Positions 23,601 to 27,814 of a stretch of 37,912 nucleotides of DNA are shown here, one piece after another. Source of the stretch: a virus. The notes beneath the pieces were generated by a model that saw only the letters and a list, made by a program, of their open reading frames with translations, had not been told where the DNA came from and ran no database searches. The translations under genes were made by a program, and so were the position numbers. The DNA is taken from the IMG/VR virus record IMGVR_UViG_3300025781_000022, positions 1-37,912 of that record; one strand, given 5' to 3'. The first letter of the stretch is position 1. Each line of letters begins with the position of its first letter.

Positions 23601-26600
23601 ACTACTCAATATGGACTTAATTCTGTTGCAAGTAATATTGATACTATAGTTGCTGTTGGCCAAGGCGGTAGCATTTATACTACATTTAACACGTATACTT
23701 GGTTTGTACAAACATCAGGTACAACTGAAAATTTAAACAAAATTATATGGGACAACATTAATAATAGATTTGTGGCTGTAGGTGATAATGGTGCCATAGT
23801 GTACGGAACAGTTGACGGTACAACTTGGACTACACAAACTTCAGGCACAACGCAAAACTTAAGAAGTGTTACATACAATAGTGATACTAATGAATATCTT
23901 GTTGTAGGAGATAACAACACGGTATTACAGGGTAACACATCTGGTTGGACAATAGGTAGTATATTTAGAAATCCACCTACTGTATACGATGTACAAGGTG
24001 ACTCATTTACTAGTGGTTATGGTCCAGAAGAATTGGTACCTGGTGTGGTAAGCGACACATTAACAATGACAGTAGCTACACGTCCTGGTACAAACTGGGA
24101 CGCCACAGTATATCAAAACCTAGGTTATGGCACTAAATCAATTGAGATACAGGCAACTAGCGGTACTCAAACTGAATATAGTTTTGCAAGTATAGCTACA
24201 ACTCCAAGCGAATTAGCTGTATATGTTACAAGTTATACGACTGGTTTAAGCACAAGAGTTTACGAAGAAAACGGATTCTATACCGTTGATTGGGTAAATC
24301 AATTAATCATATTGACAAACTCATTGTCATTTACAAGCCCTGGCAACGCAGATTCATTACGTATTGATTTGTATGAAACTGGTAACGGTGACCAATTGGT
24401 TAAATCTAGTACGAGTAACAATCCAATTAGAACAAACGAAACTACTGGCTTCCAAGAAATTTACTTAAATGCAAATTATAGTGCAAGTATCTATCAAGGT
24501 TCAGGGGTTATCAGACCAGGATCACAACCCTACATTGCAACTGCAACACATACTGATTCAACCACAAATCAAATAACGCTTGATACAGTGGCTAATATTG
24601 CATTAAACAACGTAATAACTTTTGAAGGAACTGTGTTTGGTGGTGTTGCAATAGAAACTCCTTATTACGTAAAAACAATTGATGACATATCAAATAGAAT
24701 TACTATATCAACAAGTATCAATCTTTCTACAGGTACAGCAGGTGTTACTTTTGATTTAACTACAGCAAGTGGTAGCATGAAAGCTATCTCTCAAAATGGT
24801 GATGGTGTTGTTTGGACTCCACCAGCGGTATACCATAATGGTAATTTATTAGTATTGGGTGAATCTGGTATAGTTACAAATACACTTTCTTTTGATAATT
24901 TAATAATTGTTAATTCAACATATAACTTTGTACCCAATATGCCAATTACGTTTGGTCCCGGTATTTTTGGTGGAATTACTCCATACATAACATACTACGT
25001 TAAACAAATATTAGGATACGATAGAATCACCATTAGTGAGACTGCAGGTGGTCCAGTATTTGTTGTGTCAACTGAATCAGGTGTAGCAACTTATATATCT
25101 AACGACTTTGCATTAGGTATAGCAGATAATGGAATTAACGCTAAGATTATTCTTGCACAAACATACAACACAGCAGTAGATTATATTAGCTATACTGTAT
25201 TGGGACAAACATCTCCTATACAATATGGTTACACAATACCACAAACACAAGTGTTCTTTGGTAATGCATCTAAATCAACATTTAATTTGGTAAACTATTG
25301 CGGTGGTGACAATCCAAACAATGCAATTGTAGAGATTAATGGCTTACGTCAAACAATAGGATTATATTCAATTAATAGTTCAACAAATACTATTTTGTTC
25401 TATACTCCGCCCCTATTAAACTCAACGGTAGCAGTTACTACATATAACTTAACTGACCGTCAATATTTAAATACTCAATATGGTATCACTGGAAGTCCTG
25501 GCTCAGTATTTGTTGAAGTTGTAGTTGGTGCTACTGTAAATACATTGGCTACATACGATGAAAATAGCCCAAATACATATACATATGATGAAAATAATCC
25601 ACAAATTGTAACATATGACGAACAATTTAATTACTTACATTTGAGTACAGGTACTACGGCAGATTTAACTGTCAACAGCCCAATCGTGTTTTCATCACCT
25701 ACATTTGGTGGAATTATCGCCGGACAAGTTTACTATATTCTTCAAATATTAAATTCTACAGACTTTACTATTTCAACTCAAGTTGGTGGTGCTGTGTTCC
25801 CAGTTACTAGTGATACTGGTACAATGAACGGTTCATTGAATGGTTTAACTGTGGCTAATATTGTTAATATCGACAATGCCATTACCCCTGCAAGTTCAAC
25901 AGTATTAGTATCTCAAACAATTTCCGGAACAAATGCAATTGTTTATAATGCGACACACCCAGTGGTACCGGGACAATTTATTATATTCAAAGCTCAAACG
26001 CCTGGCACATATGGGGGAATCAGTACAACTGGTGAATACTATATTGTAGGCACAATTATTGACGATACAAGTTTTACAATCACAGACCAATATGGTACAA
26101 CAATTCAATTGACTGATTATAGTACAGGAACTATTGTTGGATATGCAGGAGGTCAGCCAGCTATTCGTGTGACAACTGGAATTGACCATAATTTAGCTGA
26201 AAACTCATTGATACGTATAGATGGTACTGTTGGTTCCGTACAATTGAATAATAATGTATTTTATGCTAAAATAGTTACAAGTAAAATTATTGATTTGTAT
26301 CTACAAGCATATACTCCAACATTAAATGCCCCTAACTTCCCTGTAACTAATTGTTCAACATACATAGGTGATGGTTATGTTTGGTTAGATAGAGTGTTCA
26401 CACTTTCAAACACAAACACAACAGCAACAAATTCTACTGGTAATAGAATAACAGTGGTAAGCACACAAGGATTAATACCTAATACTCCTGTATACTTTAC
26501 TACTGTAAATTCAACTTTTGGTGACAATATTTTAGGTGGTATTCAAGCTGACGTAGAATACTATGTTTATGAAGTAAGTCCTATTACAACTGCAGGAAAC

Positions 26601-27647
26601 TTTATTATTGGAAATCAATATACGATTGTAACATTAGGTACTACTAATTTCACCGCAGTTGGCGCAAGTTCTAACACAATTGGCGTTACATTCATTGCAA
26701 CAGGTTATGGTAGTGGAACAGGAACTGCCACAGCAGACCAAGAATTTACAATTAGCACAAAGCAATATCCAAATCAAAGTGAGTTTGTATTAACAACTGA
26801 TACAGGTAAAGTGTTTGTGTCACAATTTGTACAAATTAACGTAGATAGATTATGGGTAACAATAAACGGGTATCGTGTTCCTTCAAGTAAGTTAATACTA
26901 AACCCATATAACGATTTAAGCATATTAACTACAATTCAAACAGGTGATGAGGTTATTATTACAAGTATGATGCCAAGTGCTACACCAAACGAAGAAGTTT
27001 ATTTGTTAAACGTGTCTGCTTCAAATCAAGGAAATGTTTTCAGAACTAATGGAAATAATAGAACTTGGTTAACACAACCATTGCAATACACGGATAGTAT
27101 AATACATTTTAATGATGTTAAAAAAATTACAAACAGTATTGTACAAAATGCAACTTGCCCTGCGGCCGCAACTGACGGGGACTATTATATTGGTTTAAGT
27201 GCTAATAAAAATGACATCTGTTACATATATGTCTATAACAACACTACAGGAGTAGAGTTAAATCAAACTAGTTACAAAACTGTAATTGTTGATACAGCTC
27301 CTATATTGCAGATAAACAGCCAAGTGTCTATTGGTGACTCATTAACTATTACAGTGGGTATTGGTAGATTAGTGTTTATTAACGGAGAACAGATTGGATT
27401 TGAGTACTGTGATTTAAATACCAACACAGTCACTGGATTATCTAGGGGAACAAATGGTACTGGAGAACAAAATTACATACCAGTATACACTCCTGTGTAT
27501 GGAATAAACACAACTAACATGATGACAGATGTTTTATATCATGAAACATGGAATCCTATCCCAGGATATTATGACACAGTTAACGGTGATCCGTTACAGA
27601 TTGCATATACTCAGGGCGCAGATTTCCTAAGAGGCGGTATAAATTAA
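8634..27647 (+). CDS. Giant multidomain baseplate/tail structural protein (gene-7 position)
   Basis: A single intact frame of 6,337 codons, half of the window, beginning 19 nt after gp6. Its N-terminus (INFLPEIFQT, then FLGATLDQI and a YNQYYWLPSG stretch) and the motifs SRSNRWFH (~548), FFRTLPYSYDEF (~1410) and SGYGPEELVPG (~5127) are of a kind I associate with very large virion proteins of marine T4-like phages. Inserted modules, in order: a beta repeat at ~650-725; a CBM5/12-like patch at ~1980-2022; an FG-GAP-like propeller at ~2393-3042, itself interrupted; an EQIGYSDL module at ~3684-3736; repeats at ~4013-4699; a second CBM-like patch at ~4707-4746; an Asp-box propeller at ~4815-5111; repeats at ~5302-6063; a second EQIGFEYC module at ~6242-6289. 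No signal peptide, membrane segment or protease motif was seen. T4 gp7 is about 1,030 residues, so the gp7 role rests on gene order and the N-terminal half. The modules suggest surface or glycan contacts. Confidence 0.85.
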   Translation: MATTRVRTINFLPEIFQTPTNTQFLGATLDQITSQPNTQKIQGYIGSKFGYGVNPNNYYVTEPTKTRTDYQLEPGVVFTGVDPSSGATVAQDFISYPGILDALKLQGGITDNNSRLFNSQFYSWDPFVDLDKIINYNQYYWLPSGPPAVTISTSVIYNSVNFLVQSQSESYLITSNIDPAGAVNPTLTLLRGGTYTFTVNQNSQFWIQGQPGITGYSPTQPNVQTRDVYGVSNNGADYGVITFQVPEANALDQYIFPGNNLVDVVCNVPFSQVNGAFVNALGGIDSVTALNGLTVMFYNTGVEDEYGYVNQFYAQTTYDQDGGNPNPYVFPGTPLDNDNFEGGYYTQVNATFYTISLIGDPSNPQIQLTPSGFIPTNENITATYGNEYINLKFFRNTNGTIEEIPYNSAILDTLYYQDGTTPSKVGIIKLVENNNNNTLNVDTEILGKTQYTSTTGIVFTNGLKVTFQGDIFPTSYASGEYYVQGVGTAIELIPTTELISPGLFSEGQYIPYDTLPYDIGNYDITLYLPLLQDYITIARNSINRNAWSRSNRWFHTDVITATAKYNNDPTIISTYATQAAKAIRPIIEFYPNLQLFDSGTIGKSPIDFIDFRTTNAFTQVAGQTNYYPDVAGYTTYNATIQAVTGPSTKTATHTTALINQITLSDTNGLFVNDTITFSGTTFGGISTGVTYYITSIIGTNITISTQKQGTNLTLTTATGTLSASIYPYSTLITIPTADLSGTFGIGQYITDSTLVLPAITQITNIEKVDTNTIITVSWYNQSTVQGTTVASLVTAYTQLSNYALFDGARIVFANDTDVNVRNKIYVSQFSTTVTNGVPIITLTEAEDGLVLPNEQTTIYRGYNYQGTDFYYNGTAWIECQQKINVNQTPYFDVFDSNGISFGDLTVYQGSSFKGSTLFQYGVGTGTNDTVLGFPIQYSGVDNIGDISFNVTLNSDTFTYVSGLSPITENVNTGYVYNYSIDGTTYIRQLGWQTAVSPSVQYQIFDFSVPALSGLTAFNCDIAPLSSTSDIQWPKVQVYVNNTYLDPANYTLTTTSDTTSIIISSAYIPVTDCVIQVLILSDQVSETAYYQTPININNNPFNTNITTANVGDIRRQYQSIFYNNPNTSGQIFGPNNYRDLGNLVPWGNAIIQNSASLVLPGAFLRDPNTNLFDSLQYNSREYITFKDLLVYTINNTNYSYIQTPAQILDDAITQISATHSSDQPFFWSDMLPCNAPYITNTYTFANSLDISIYPLSTIYDFSKANYSSVLVYLTRNGVQTQLIRGVDYTVSSTAPSLTVTYDLLQNDTITINEYNNTTGSYVPNTPTKLGLYPATIPSVTLDSDYFQPTYFIVGHDGSYNKLYGNYDPDTGALDDFRDQALLEYETRVYNNLKLSNVIPITQYEVVPGFFRTLPYSYDEFLEIYSEGFLNWVGINRINYKTQFYLKSDQFSYNYSNSANKINQEPIQQGNFRGLYLYYYDTSTPNETPWEMVGYTTMPGWWTDRYGPAPYTSDNLVLWNDMAQGIDYNNGNPFINPLYVRDGLLSVLPVDSQGNLLSPFDSIMGNYNHFTFQNDWVVGDSGPAEFSYRRSSTWPFDLMRLYALFKPAEFFNLGVDVDNYKYNAEFNQFLINDRSHLDIQNIPVYGSGTPATSYINWIVDYEKQLGVDATTQITNLFSNLDVRLVYRLAGFSDQSLLNFYLEKSSANSNNSSLLIPNENYSVLLYENTPFTTLVYSGVVVQITQNGYKVYGNSQNDAYFRVYLPNTSSKYTVSTVENLSVKVYSQFYNDVVLVPYGTEFYSAQEVASFISGYSAYLIEQGMIYESVENGVPVTWNQMIAEFLYWAQMGWDLGVITTLNPAASQLTIDKDSYVVQPLSVQEQNFVLNQNLYPIKNIDLSIFRNGTLFNVAPQNQGDSISYGQFNISNIEHGIVFDNVTQFNDIIYNLITGLRQNRIYVRGVKTADWNGTLDANGFILNQDNILPWDPTVKYTAGSIVTYKNKYWFALDIVQPNPTFIEKSWKVTNYNEVQKGLLPNGQTRAYESTLYYDTYRNNLDEDANLLSYSLIGYRPRNYLATVDLTDITQINVYKNMIKEKGTINALNAFKGANLPQGGIDYTIYENWAILSGQFGGTLNNNYVEFILQQNQLTGNPSIVGLTNGVYTDGVQQEVPLYQLVNYSETITQPNILPTISTTTPSTVYPTAGYVNFDDVKMASYYYSGLATAKNSFGTVVPLSNFYVGDYAWIANYLSDWDVFTPASLGPIVNAKNNLNGTVTITFVQPHNLTKNQIFAIVNFNTQINNYYIVAGVVDANRVLINLSLNPQLTNVTGLGVGFMFDSQRVATAPEIAELPSLLNNEFNQLLVWTDANTNGGWAVYQKSLNYTYDAEILLPASETFGSAVAYAYNLGYMIADAGAGKVYRYQYNSVYQAYEITQTLTQNTSFGTTIAYTGNTFIISEPTGNVYVYELIQTALVNSLELQQTIPAPAGGSIWGKGLAISGDANWLYISDTANNNVYVYRKSAITYLYELMETLSVAGINSNAEFGYSIATDYYGDTVTIGAPYTNYDANTASYGYAFLFNRTVQMFEATNPSQLFVPQPFTLAWTPTTTTVTASSYSGNALVLNTVVGVYVNLPFIITGTPFGGLAVNTVYYVKSISGNNITVSLTRGGPAFTLAGATTGSMNLVIQNSPLYVTVNGTLIPDSMYAVLGSTFNIYSNSTPTLNYGDLINISSINFVLAQTFTDEMTPRVGVEFGTSIATNNFANEILIGAPFELSPENHEGAVHRFTNSGEKYGMIVGAYATNVTQNHTILLNGYAVNLKPGNATVISQLINNAKITNITSTAVDGILMIQLIDVSLGVSNNKLSLTVLDSTVLAELGIELYTETQVIQCPHTAGATQFGTVVKFNEFGTSIVVSAPAGTRYSATTFDATPQNNVDLDTIFDNNATQFIDTFNNAGAVYMFDYLGAYNESITAPGLFAYAQSTNALNIDYGSQPLYGTALDYNNNVVTIGTPKFSPTTYANDTNGQVVTYVNSSTSNDWAVYRTSCPVVDVNNIGPILIYSAKTNNTLINLDYFDPLQGKLLGAVRENIDIISNVDPATYNSVGTTVGGKVWGAENLGKLWFDTSNVRFLNYHQNDVVYNSQYWGAVFPGSDVAIYSWVASNVPPNQYSGPGTAYSIDSFVVTPIINEQGAIVPIYYFWARNTNIVNQEQGKTLADSTLQSYIAQPQASGISYFSPLLQNVFALYNCSDYINNTDSVLHIGYSSGGGNDVAHTQYTLIQDGNKDSFLPGLPSTSVYNLRGSVTSTQPTGLYARMLDSLSGTNVTGAVVPDPRLPPPVRTGVLTRPRQSFFYDRLGALDNYITGANALLIQYPFNEIANSVFLYEVGPINPSTGLPFYNVANYVNSVNWWAPGYNDNTRASVQVPIYADLSTLNVPVGTIASVLKNGNGFQETYVLDATLGWVRIGLQYGTVQISSAIYDYANNAIGFGNNYFDTAPYDTYPSEETRYIIRSLNEELPDNLLVERNVGLILLFNYIQAETVQNQNFLPWLNKTSLVDVTHTVRELLPLEVFQSDNEIFLEGYLNEVKPYHVLIKDFLFAYTGTDVFEGDITDFDLPAQWNSSVQQFITPELVYNNASGDNQYLPTDSIWQETSYNQWFNNYGLSIVGQDNYLISTLQSYMAVNTTSCYVDNVTGFPVNGTITIDNEQIGYSDLNIATNQLLGLSRGLNNSGASQHLPGSKIYINLPAVLVLNSGRGYSNPPQIRAYIDTSIYPAPRVPASFTAIMNLDRVIGVTVNNPGEGYAILPSISIDPALVVSVNSSQVNTTNNTIDLQSPLLQSGDLIIYEPETGSEPIEGLIPSERYYVNVLESYPNITFALYESYLNCVNDNNRVKLNSQGTGYQNFSVGAVASCVTSAIPVRENNITLKFDRTTYNSQVIDWQPGGYYGAFYAGSYSNSELVSSSSILLDNAQPNIANILASAQGAPFEILAVENQQTLVWSSLSRNTVQTYGSGSSYPNTIRITASTGGNPVTPTLGATLGFYVGMPIQFIGEAVGNLSNYTTYYVKSLVQLPNLTTGVLEATGFTVSTSIDGNGNPGSTFALTSATVPTAGLLAYPGEVTNQAILTINYDGIRNTTATTAGTNYVTVELTPTGQNGTTNFYVGLPIFFTGDVFGGIVANEIYYVTTVVDPQTFTMSTSADPLMVNVTATSSSNNAITCDSTLGLSVNTPIIFTGTAVGNLQTGITYYVSQLFSGTKNTQFSVSLSINGPVVTLTTATAPLDPVFGTSLLTFTSQANTLKLTNGTGSMTLNVNLSINPGQIQGQQFTAYNTSGVYTGVNGTLNTSSLLNINLTATLATVNRVCLSQTGPGITNIYTNMQFNVSGNIGGLTTGTEYTVVNTGVTSVQVLSTSSTGNWLTVNGTNSTDVLYVGMPIYFSGTSLGNVLLNVIYYVHSIDNSPPSGEGRFTIATSVGSSLPLSVSNDTGSMTGTGDPYVVLSNTLTNATTNTISLTQYINPSNYASFDVSYILGGYNVAFSSAGVGYAINNTIVIPGTSVGGTTPANDLTLTVSAINSTGGITGTIATGVTPGLDNKYYVDVVDVNQIALYSDPNLKVSVSGQNLPYKGITSTTATQTATTGNVITVVSNTEFNINDPVVFTGTVFGGITIGQTYYILTKPTSTTITISTSIGGSAFTITTNATGSMTMAKSGDYLLLPEPFYFNSSIVKYNNNVYQCIVSNNDADFIFGKWELLTSGSSKLNALDRIIGYYQPTVDMPGVDLTQLVTGITYPNSTYLGNAFAPADNYPLDTILQDQPFYPTGINLSAVLYNNHAYIATSDSGNNSSINASVDGVTWSSLQLANTPIGLYDIIYVDGEYVLTGNNSATPILISIDGTTFSTPSTVVPSTGLSSIAYANGLYVAVGKNIVTATDINDWKQRYEFTGTLENNLTGVTYANTAGFTGFIAVGSGQVSTNLVINNVAIIFSSRDGISWSPLTFTTQYGLNSVASNIDTIVAVGQGGSIYTTFNTYTWFVQTSGTTENLNKIIWDNINNRFVAVGDNGAIVYGTVDGTTWTTQTSGTTQNLRSVTYNSDTNEYLVVGDNNTVLQGNTSGWTIGSIFRNPPTVYDVQGDSFTSGYGPEELVPGVVSDTLTMTVATRPGTNWDATVYQNLGYGTKSIEIQATSGTQTEYSFASIATTPSELAVYVTSYTTGLSTRVYEENGFYTVDWVNQLIILTNSLSFTSPGNADSLRIDLYETGNGDQLVKSSTSNNPIRTNETTGFQEIYLNANYSASIYQGSGVIRPGSQPYIATATHTDSTTNQITLDTVANIALNNVITFEGTVFGGVAIETPYYVKTIDDISNRITISTSINLSTGTAGVTFDLTTASGSMKAISQNGDGVVWTPPAVYHNGNLLVLGESGIVTNTLSFDNLIIVNSTYNFVPNMPITFGPGIFGGITPYITYYVKQILGYDRITISETAGGPVFVVSTESGVATYISNDFALGIADNGINAKIILAQTYNTAVDYISYTVLGQTSPIQYGYTIPQTQVFFGNASKSTFNLVNYCGGDNPNNAIVEINGLRQTIGLYSINSSTNTILFYTPPLLNSTVAVTTYNLTDRQYLNTQYGITGSPGSVFVEVVVGATVNTLATYDENSPNTYTYDENNPQIVTYDEQFNYLHLSTGTTADLTVNSPIVFSSPTFGGIIAGQVYYILQILNSTDFTISTQVGGAVFPVTSDTGTMNGSLNGLTVANIVNIDNAITPASSTVLVSQTISGTNAIVYNATHPVVPGQFIIFKAQTPGTYGGISTTGEYYIVGTIIDDTSFTITDQYGTTIQLTDYSTGTIVGYAGGQPAIRVTTGIDHNLAENSLIRIDGTVGSVQLNNNVFYAKIVTSKIIDLYLQAYTPTLNAPNFPVTNCSTYIGDGYVWLDRVFTLSNTNTTATNSTGNRITVVSTQGLIPNTPVYFTTVNSTFGDNILGGIQADVEYYVYEVSPITTAGNFIIGNQYTIVTLGTTNFTAVGASSNTIGVTFIATGYGSGTGTATADQEFTISTKQYPNQSEFVLTTDTGKVFVSQFVQINVDRLWVTINGYRVPSSKLILNPYNDLSILTTIQTGDEVIITSMMPSATPNEEVYLLNVSASNQGNVFRTNGNNRTWLTQPLQYTDSIIHFNDVKKITNSIVQNATCPAAATDGDYYIGLSANKNDICYIYVYNNTTGVELNQTSYKTVIVDTAPILQINSQVSIGDSLTITVGIGRLVFINGEQIGFEYCDLNTNTVTGLSRGTNGTGEQNYIPVYTPVYGINTTNMMTDVLYHETWNPIPGYYDTVNGDPLQIAYTQGADFLRGGIN
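10581..10806 (+). repeat. Giant-protein beta repeat, copy 1
   Basis: First copy of a ~70-80-residue module with the shape NQITL...(V/L)NxxIxFxGTxFGGIxxGxxYYI...ITIST...LTTATGTL. Here the core reads DTITFSGTTFGGISTG, then VTYYITSI, NITIST and TTATGTL. It is far from the other copies, inside the conserved N-terminal third. Confidence 0.75.
14571..14698 (+). other. CBM5/12-like patch in the giant protein, copy a
   Basis: The segment WDPTVKYTAGSIVTYKNKYW, followed about 20 residues later by KSWKVTN, has the W-x-Y-x(2)GxxVxYxxxxY...W pattern of small chitin/polysaccharide-binding modules (CBM5/12-like), which are common on phage tail proteins. It has about 40 residues. Sugar binding is inferred from the pattern only. 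Confidence 0.5.
15810..17760 (+). other. FG-GAP-like seven-bladed beta-propeller in the giant protein, interrupted
   Basis: Seven blade signatures can be counted: FGSAVAYAYNLGYMIAD; FGTTIAYTGNTFIISEP; GKGLAISGDANWLYISD; FGYSIATDYYGDTVTIGAP; FGTSIATNNFANEILIGAP; FGTVVKFNEFGTSIVVSAP; YGTALDYNNNVVTIGTP. Most are followed by a G-x-V/A-Y-x-F/Y strand (KVYRY, NVYVY, GAVYMF). This is the pattern of FG-GAP/integrin-type propellers. Blades 4 and 5 are separated by a complete copy of the beta repeat (16440-16677) and more sequence. About 90 residues of extra sequence lie between blades 5 and 6. The near-repeated flanks WAVYQKS before blade 1 and WAVYRTS after blade 7 suggest closure of the ring. Confidence 0.65.
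16440..16677 (+). repeat. Giant-protein beta repeat, copy 2, inside the FG-GAP-like propeller
   Basis: Core LPFIITGTPFGGLAVN, then TVYYVKSI, NITVSL, GGPAFTL and TGSMNL. It matches the repeats at 10.6, 22.5 and 24.6 kb and lies between propeller blades 4 and 5, so it looks like a domain inserted in a loop. Confidence 0.75.
19681..19843 (+). repeat. EQI-GLSRG module, copy 1, in the giant protein
   Basis: TGFPVNGTITIDNEQIGYSD followed by a GLSRGLNNSGASQHLPG segment. This ~50-residue unit (hairpin with a D/N-x-EQI turn, then GLSRG) recurs near the C-terminus at 27358-27501 and is of a kind seen in phage tail proteins. It is followed at ~19873 and ~20008 by two GxGY-type strands (SGRGYSNPPQI, PGEGYAILPSI). 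Confidence 0.6.
20670..22731 (+). repeat. Giant-protein beta repeat array, copies 3-8
   Basis: Six consecutive copies of varying quality. Copy 3 (~20670-20970) has MPIQFIGEAVGNLSNY, TYYVKS, FTVSTS. Copy 4 (~21015-21230) has LPIFFTGDVFGGIVAN, IYYVTT, FTMSTS. Copy 5 (~21237-21551) has TPIIFTGTAVGNLQTG, TYYVSQ, TGSMTL. Copy 6 (~21670-21825), divergent, has MQFNVSGNIGGLTTG, EYTVVN. Copy 7 (~21840-22082) has MPIYFSGTSLGNV, IYYVHS, TGSMTG. Copy 8 (22494-22731) has DPVVFTGTVFGGITIG, TYYILT, ITISTS, TGSMTM. The copies differ enough in DNA to be old duplications. A GVGYAINNTIVIPG strand lies between copies 7 and 8. Confidence 0.7.
22754..22872 (+). other. CBM5/12-like patch in the giant protein, copy b
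   Basis: The segment EPFYFNSSIVKYNNNVYQCI, ending in KWELLTSG, shares the F/Y-x(2)SIVxYxNxxY...W layout with the patch at 14571-14698 (TAGSIVTYKNKYW). It is weaker because the leading Trp is replaced by Phe/Tyr. Confidence 0.4.
23076..23965 (+). other. Asp-box (BNR/YCF48-like) seven-bladed beta-propeller in the giant protein
   Basis: Seven units of about 40-50 residues, each with an (A)VG-type strand and an Asp-box or a degenerate Asp-box turn: NASVDGVTW; ISIDGTTF; TATDINDW; FSSRDGISW; YTTFNTYTW; GTVDGTTW; QGNTSGW. Between them run strands such as GLYVAVGKN, FIAVGSGQ, TIVAVGQGG, RFVAVGDNG and EYLVVGDNN. Four of the seven keep the S-x-D-G-x-T/S-W/F core. Such propellers are found in sialidases, in YCF48-type assembly factors and in some phage tail proteins. 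No sialidase catalytic Arg triad or Asp/Tyr set is apparent, so I read it as a binding or structural domain. Confidence 0.7.
24537..26821 (+). repeat. Giant-protein beta repeat array, copies 9-13
   Basis: Copy 9 (24537-24785) has NVITFEGTVFGGVAIE, PYYVKT, ITISTS, ASGSM. Copy 10 (~24870-25095) has MPITFGPGIFGGITPY, TYYVKQ, ITISE. Copy 11 (~25600-25830) has SPIVFSSPTFGGIIAG, VYYILQ, FTISTQ, DTGTM. Copy 12 (~25920-26136), degenerate, has GQFIIFK, YGGISTTG, EYYIVG, FTIT. Copy 13 (~26412-26821) has TPVYFTTVNSTFG, LGGIQAD, EYYVYE, then a foreign module at 26577-26741, then EFTIST and TTDTGKV. Copies 9 and 8 are the closest in wording to copy 1. Confidence 0.7.
26577..26741 (+). repeat. Gly/Thr-rich phage module nested inside beta repeat 13
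   Basis: About 55 residues: AGNFIIGNQYTIVTLGTTNF, then TAVGASSNTIG and FIATGYGSGTGTA. I recognise this short module (IGxxYTI...GTTxFTxxGAxxNTxGxxFxATGxGxGTGTA) as a mobile-looking element of many phage tail and fibre proteins. Here it splits repeat 13 exactly between its YYV strand and its FTIST strand. Confidence 0.65.
27358..27501 (+). repeat. EQI-GLSRG module, copy 2, in the giant protein
   Basis: GRLVFINGEQIGFEYCDLN followed by a GLSRGTNGTGEQNYIP segment. It is the second copy of the unit at 19681-19843, about 50 residues from the C-terminus of the giant protein. Confidence 0.6.
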
Positions 27648-27648
27648 T

Positions 27649-27660
27649 GATAAATAAATA
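27649..27660 (+). promoter_or_regulatory. Overlapping late-promoter-like motifs GATAAATA/AATAAATA
   Basis: GATAAATA at 27649-27656 overlaps AATAAATA at 27653-27660, two bases after the giant-gene stop and just before the ATG at 27662. It could serve the 206-residue virion gene at 27815, with the 49-residue ORF as its leader. Confidence 0.5.
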
Positions 27661-27661
27661 T

Positions 27662-27811
27662 ATGAACGAAAACCTAAACAAAAAAGAAGAAAAACCCGTA
27701 GAAAAGCCCCAAAAAAAGCCAAATGAAATTGGCGGGTTCTATTTTTCTTCTGGGGTTAAAATAACTGATCCAAACACAAAAGAAGTTCTAGTACACATGC
27801 GAGGCGATTAA
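27662..27811 (+). CDS. Small 49-residue conserved-looking protein
   Basis: Starts 14 nt after the giant-gene stop and ends in TAA 3 nt before the next ATG. The N-terminal half is Lys/Glu/Pro-rich and charged (KKEEKPVEKPQKKP). The C-terminal half, GGFYFSSGVKITDPNTKEVL followed by VHMRGD, is a compact beta hairpin that resembles the first ~30 residues of the next protein (VEGFLKVYDPNNGEVFVEKK). The tight fit between neighbours, normal codon use and the shared motif argue that it is a real gene. Function unknown; a small virion or assembly protein is possible. No good Shine-Dalgarno is seen. Confidence 0.7.
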   Translation: MNENLNKKEEKPVEKPQKKPNEIGGFYFSSGVKITDPNTKEVLVHMRGD

Positions 27812-27814
27812 TTA

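Noticed and set aside
23076-23965. Asp-box propeller as a sialidase
   Set aside because: Asp-box turns alone do not make a sialidase; I do not see the Arg triad or the catalytic Asp/Tyr/Glu set.
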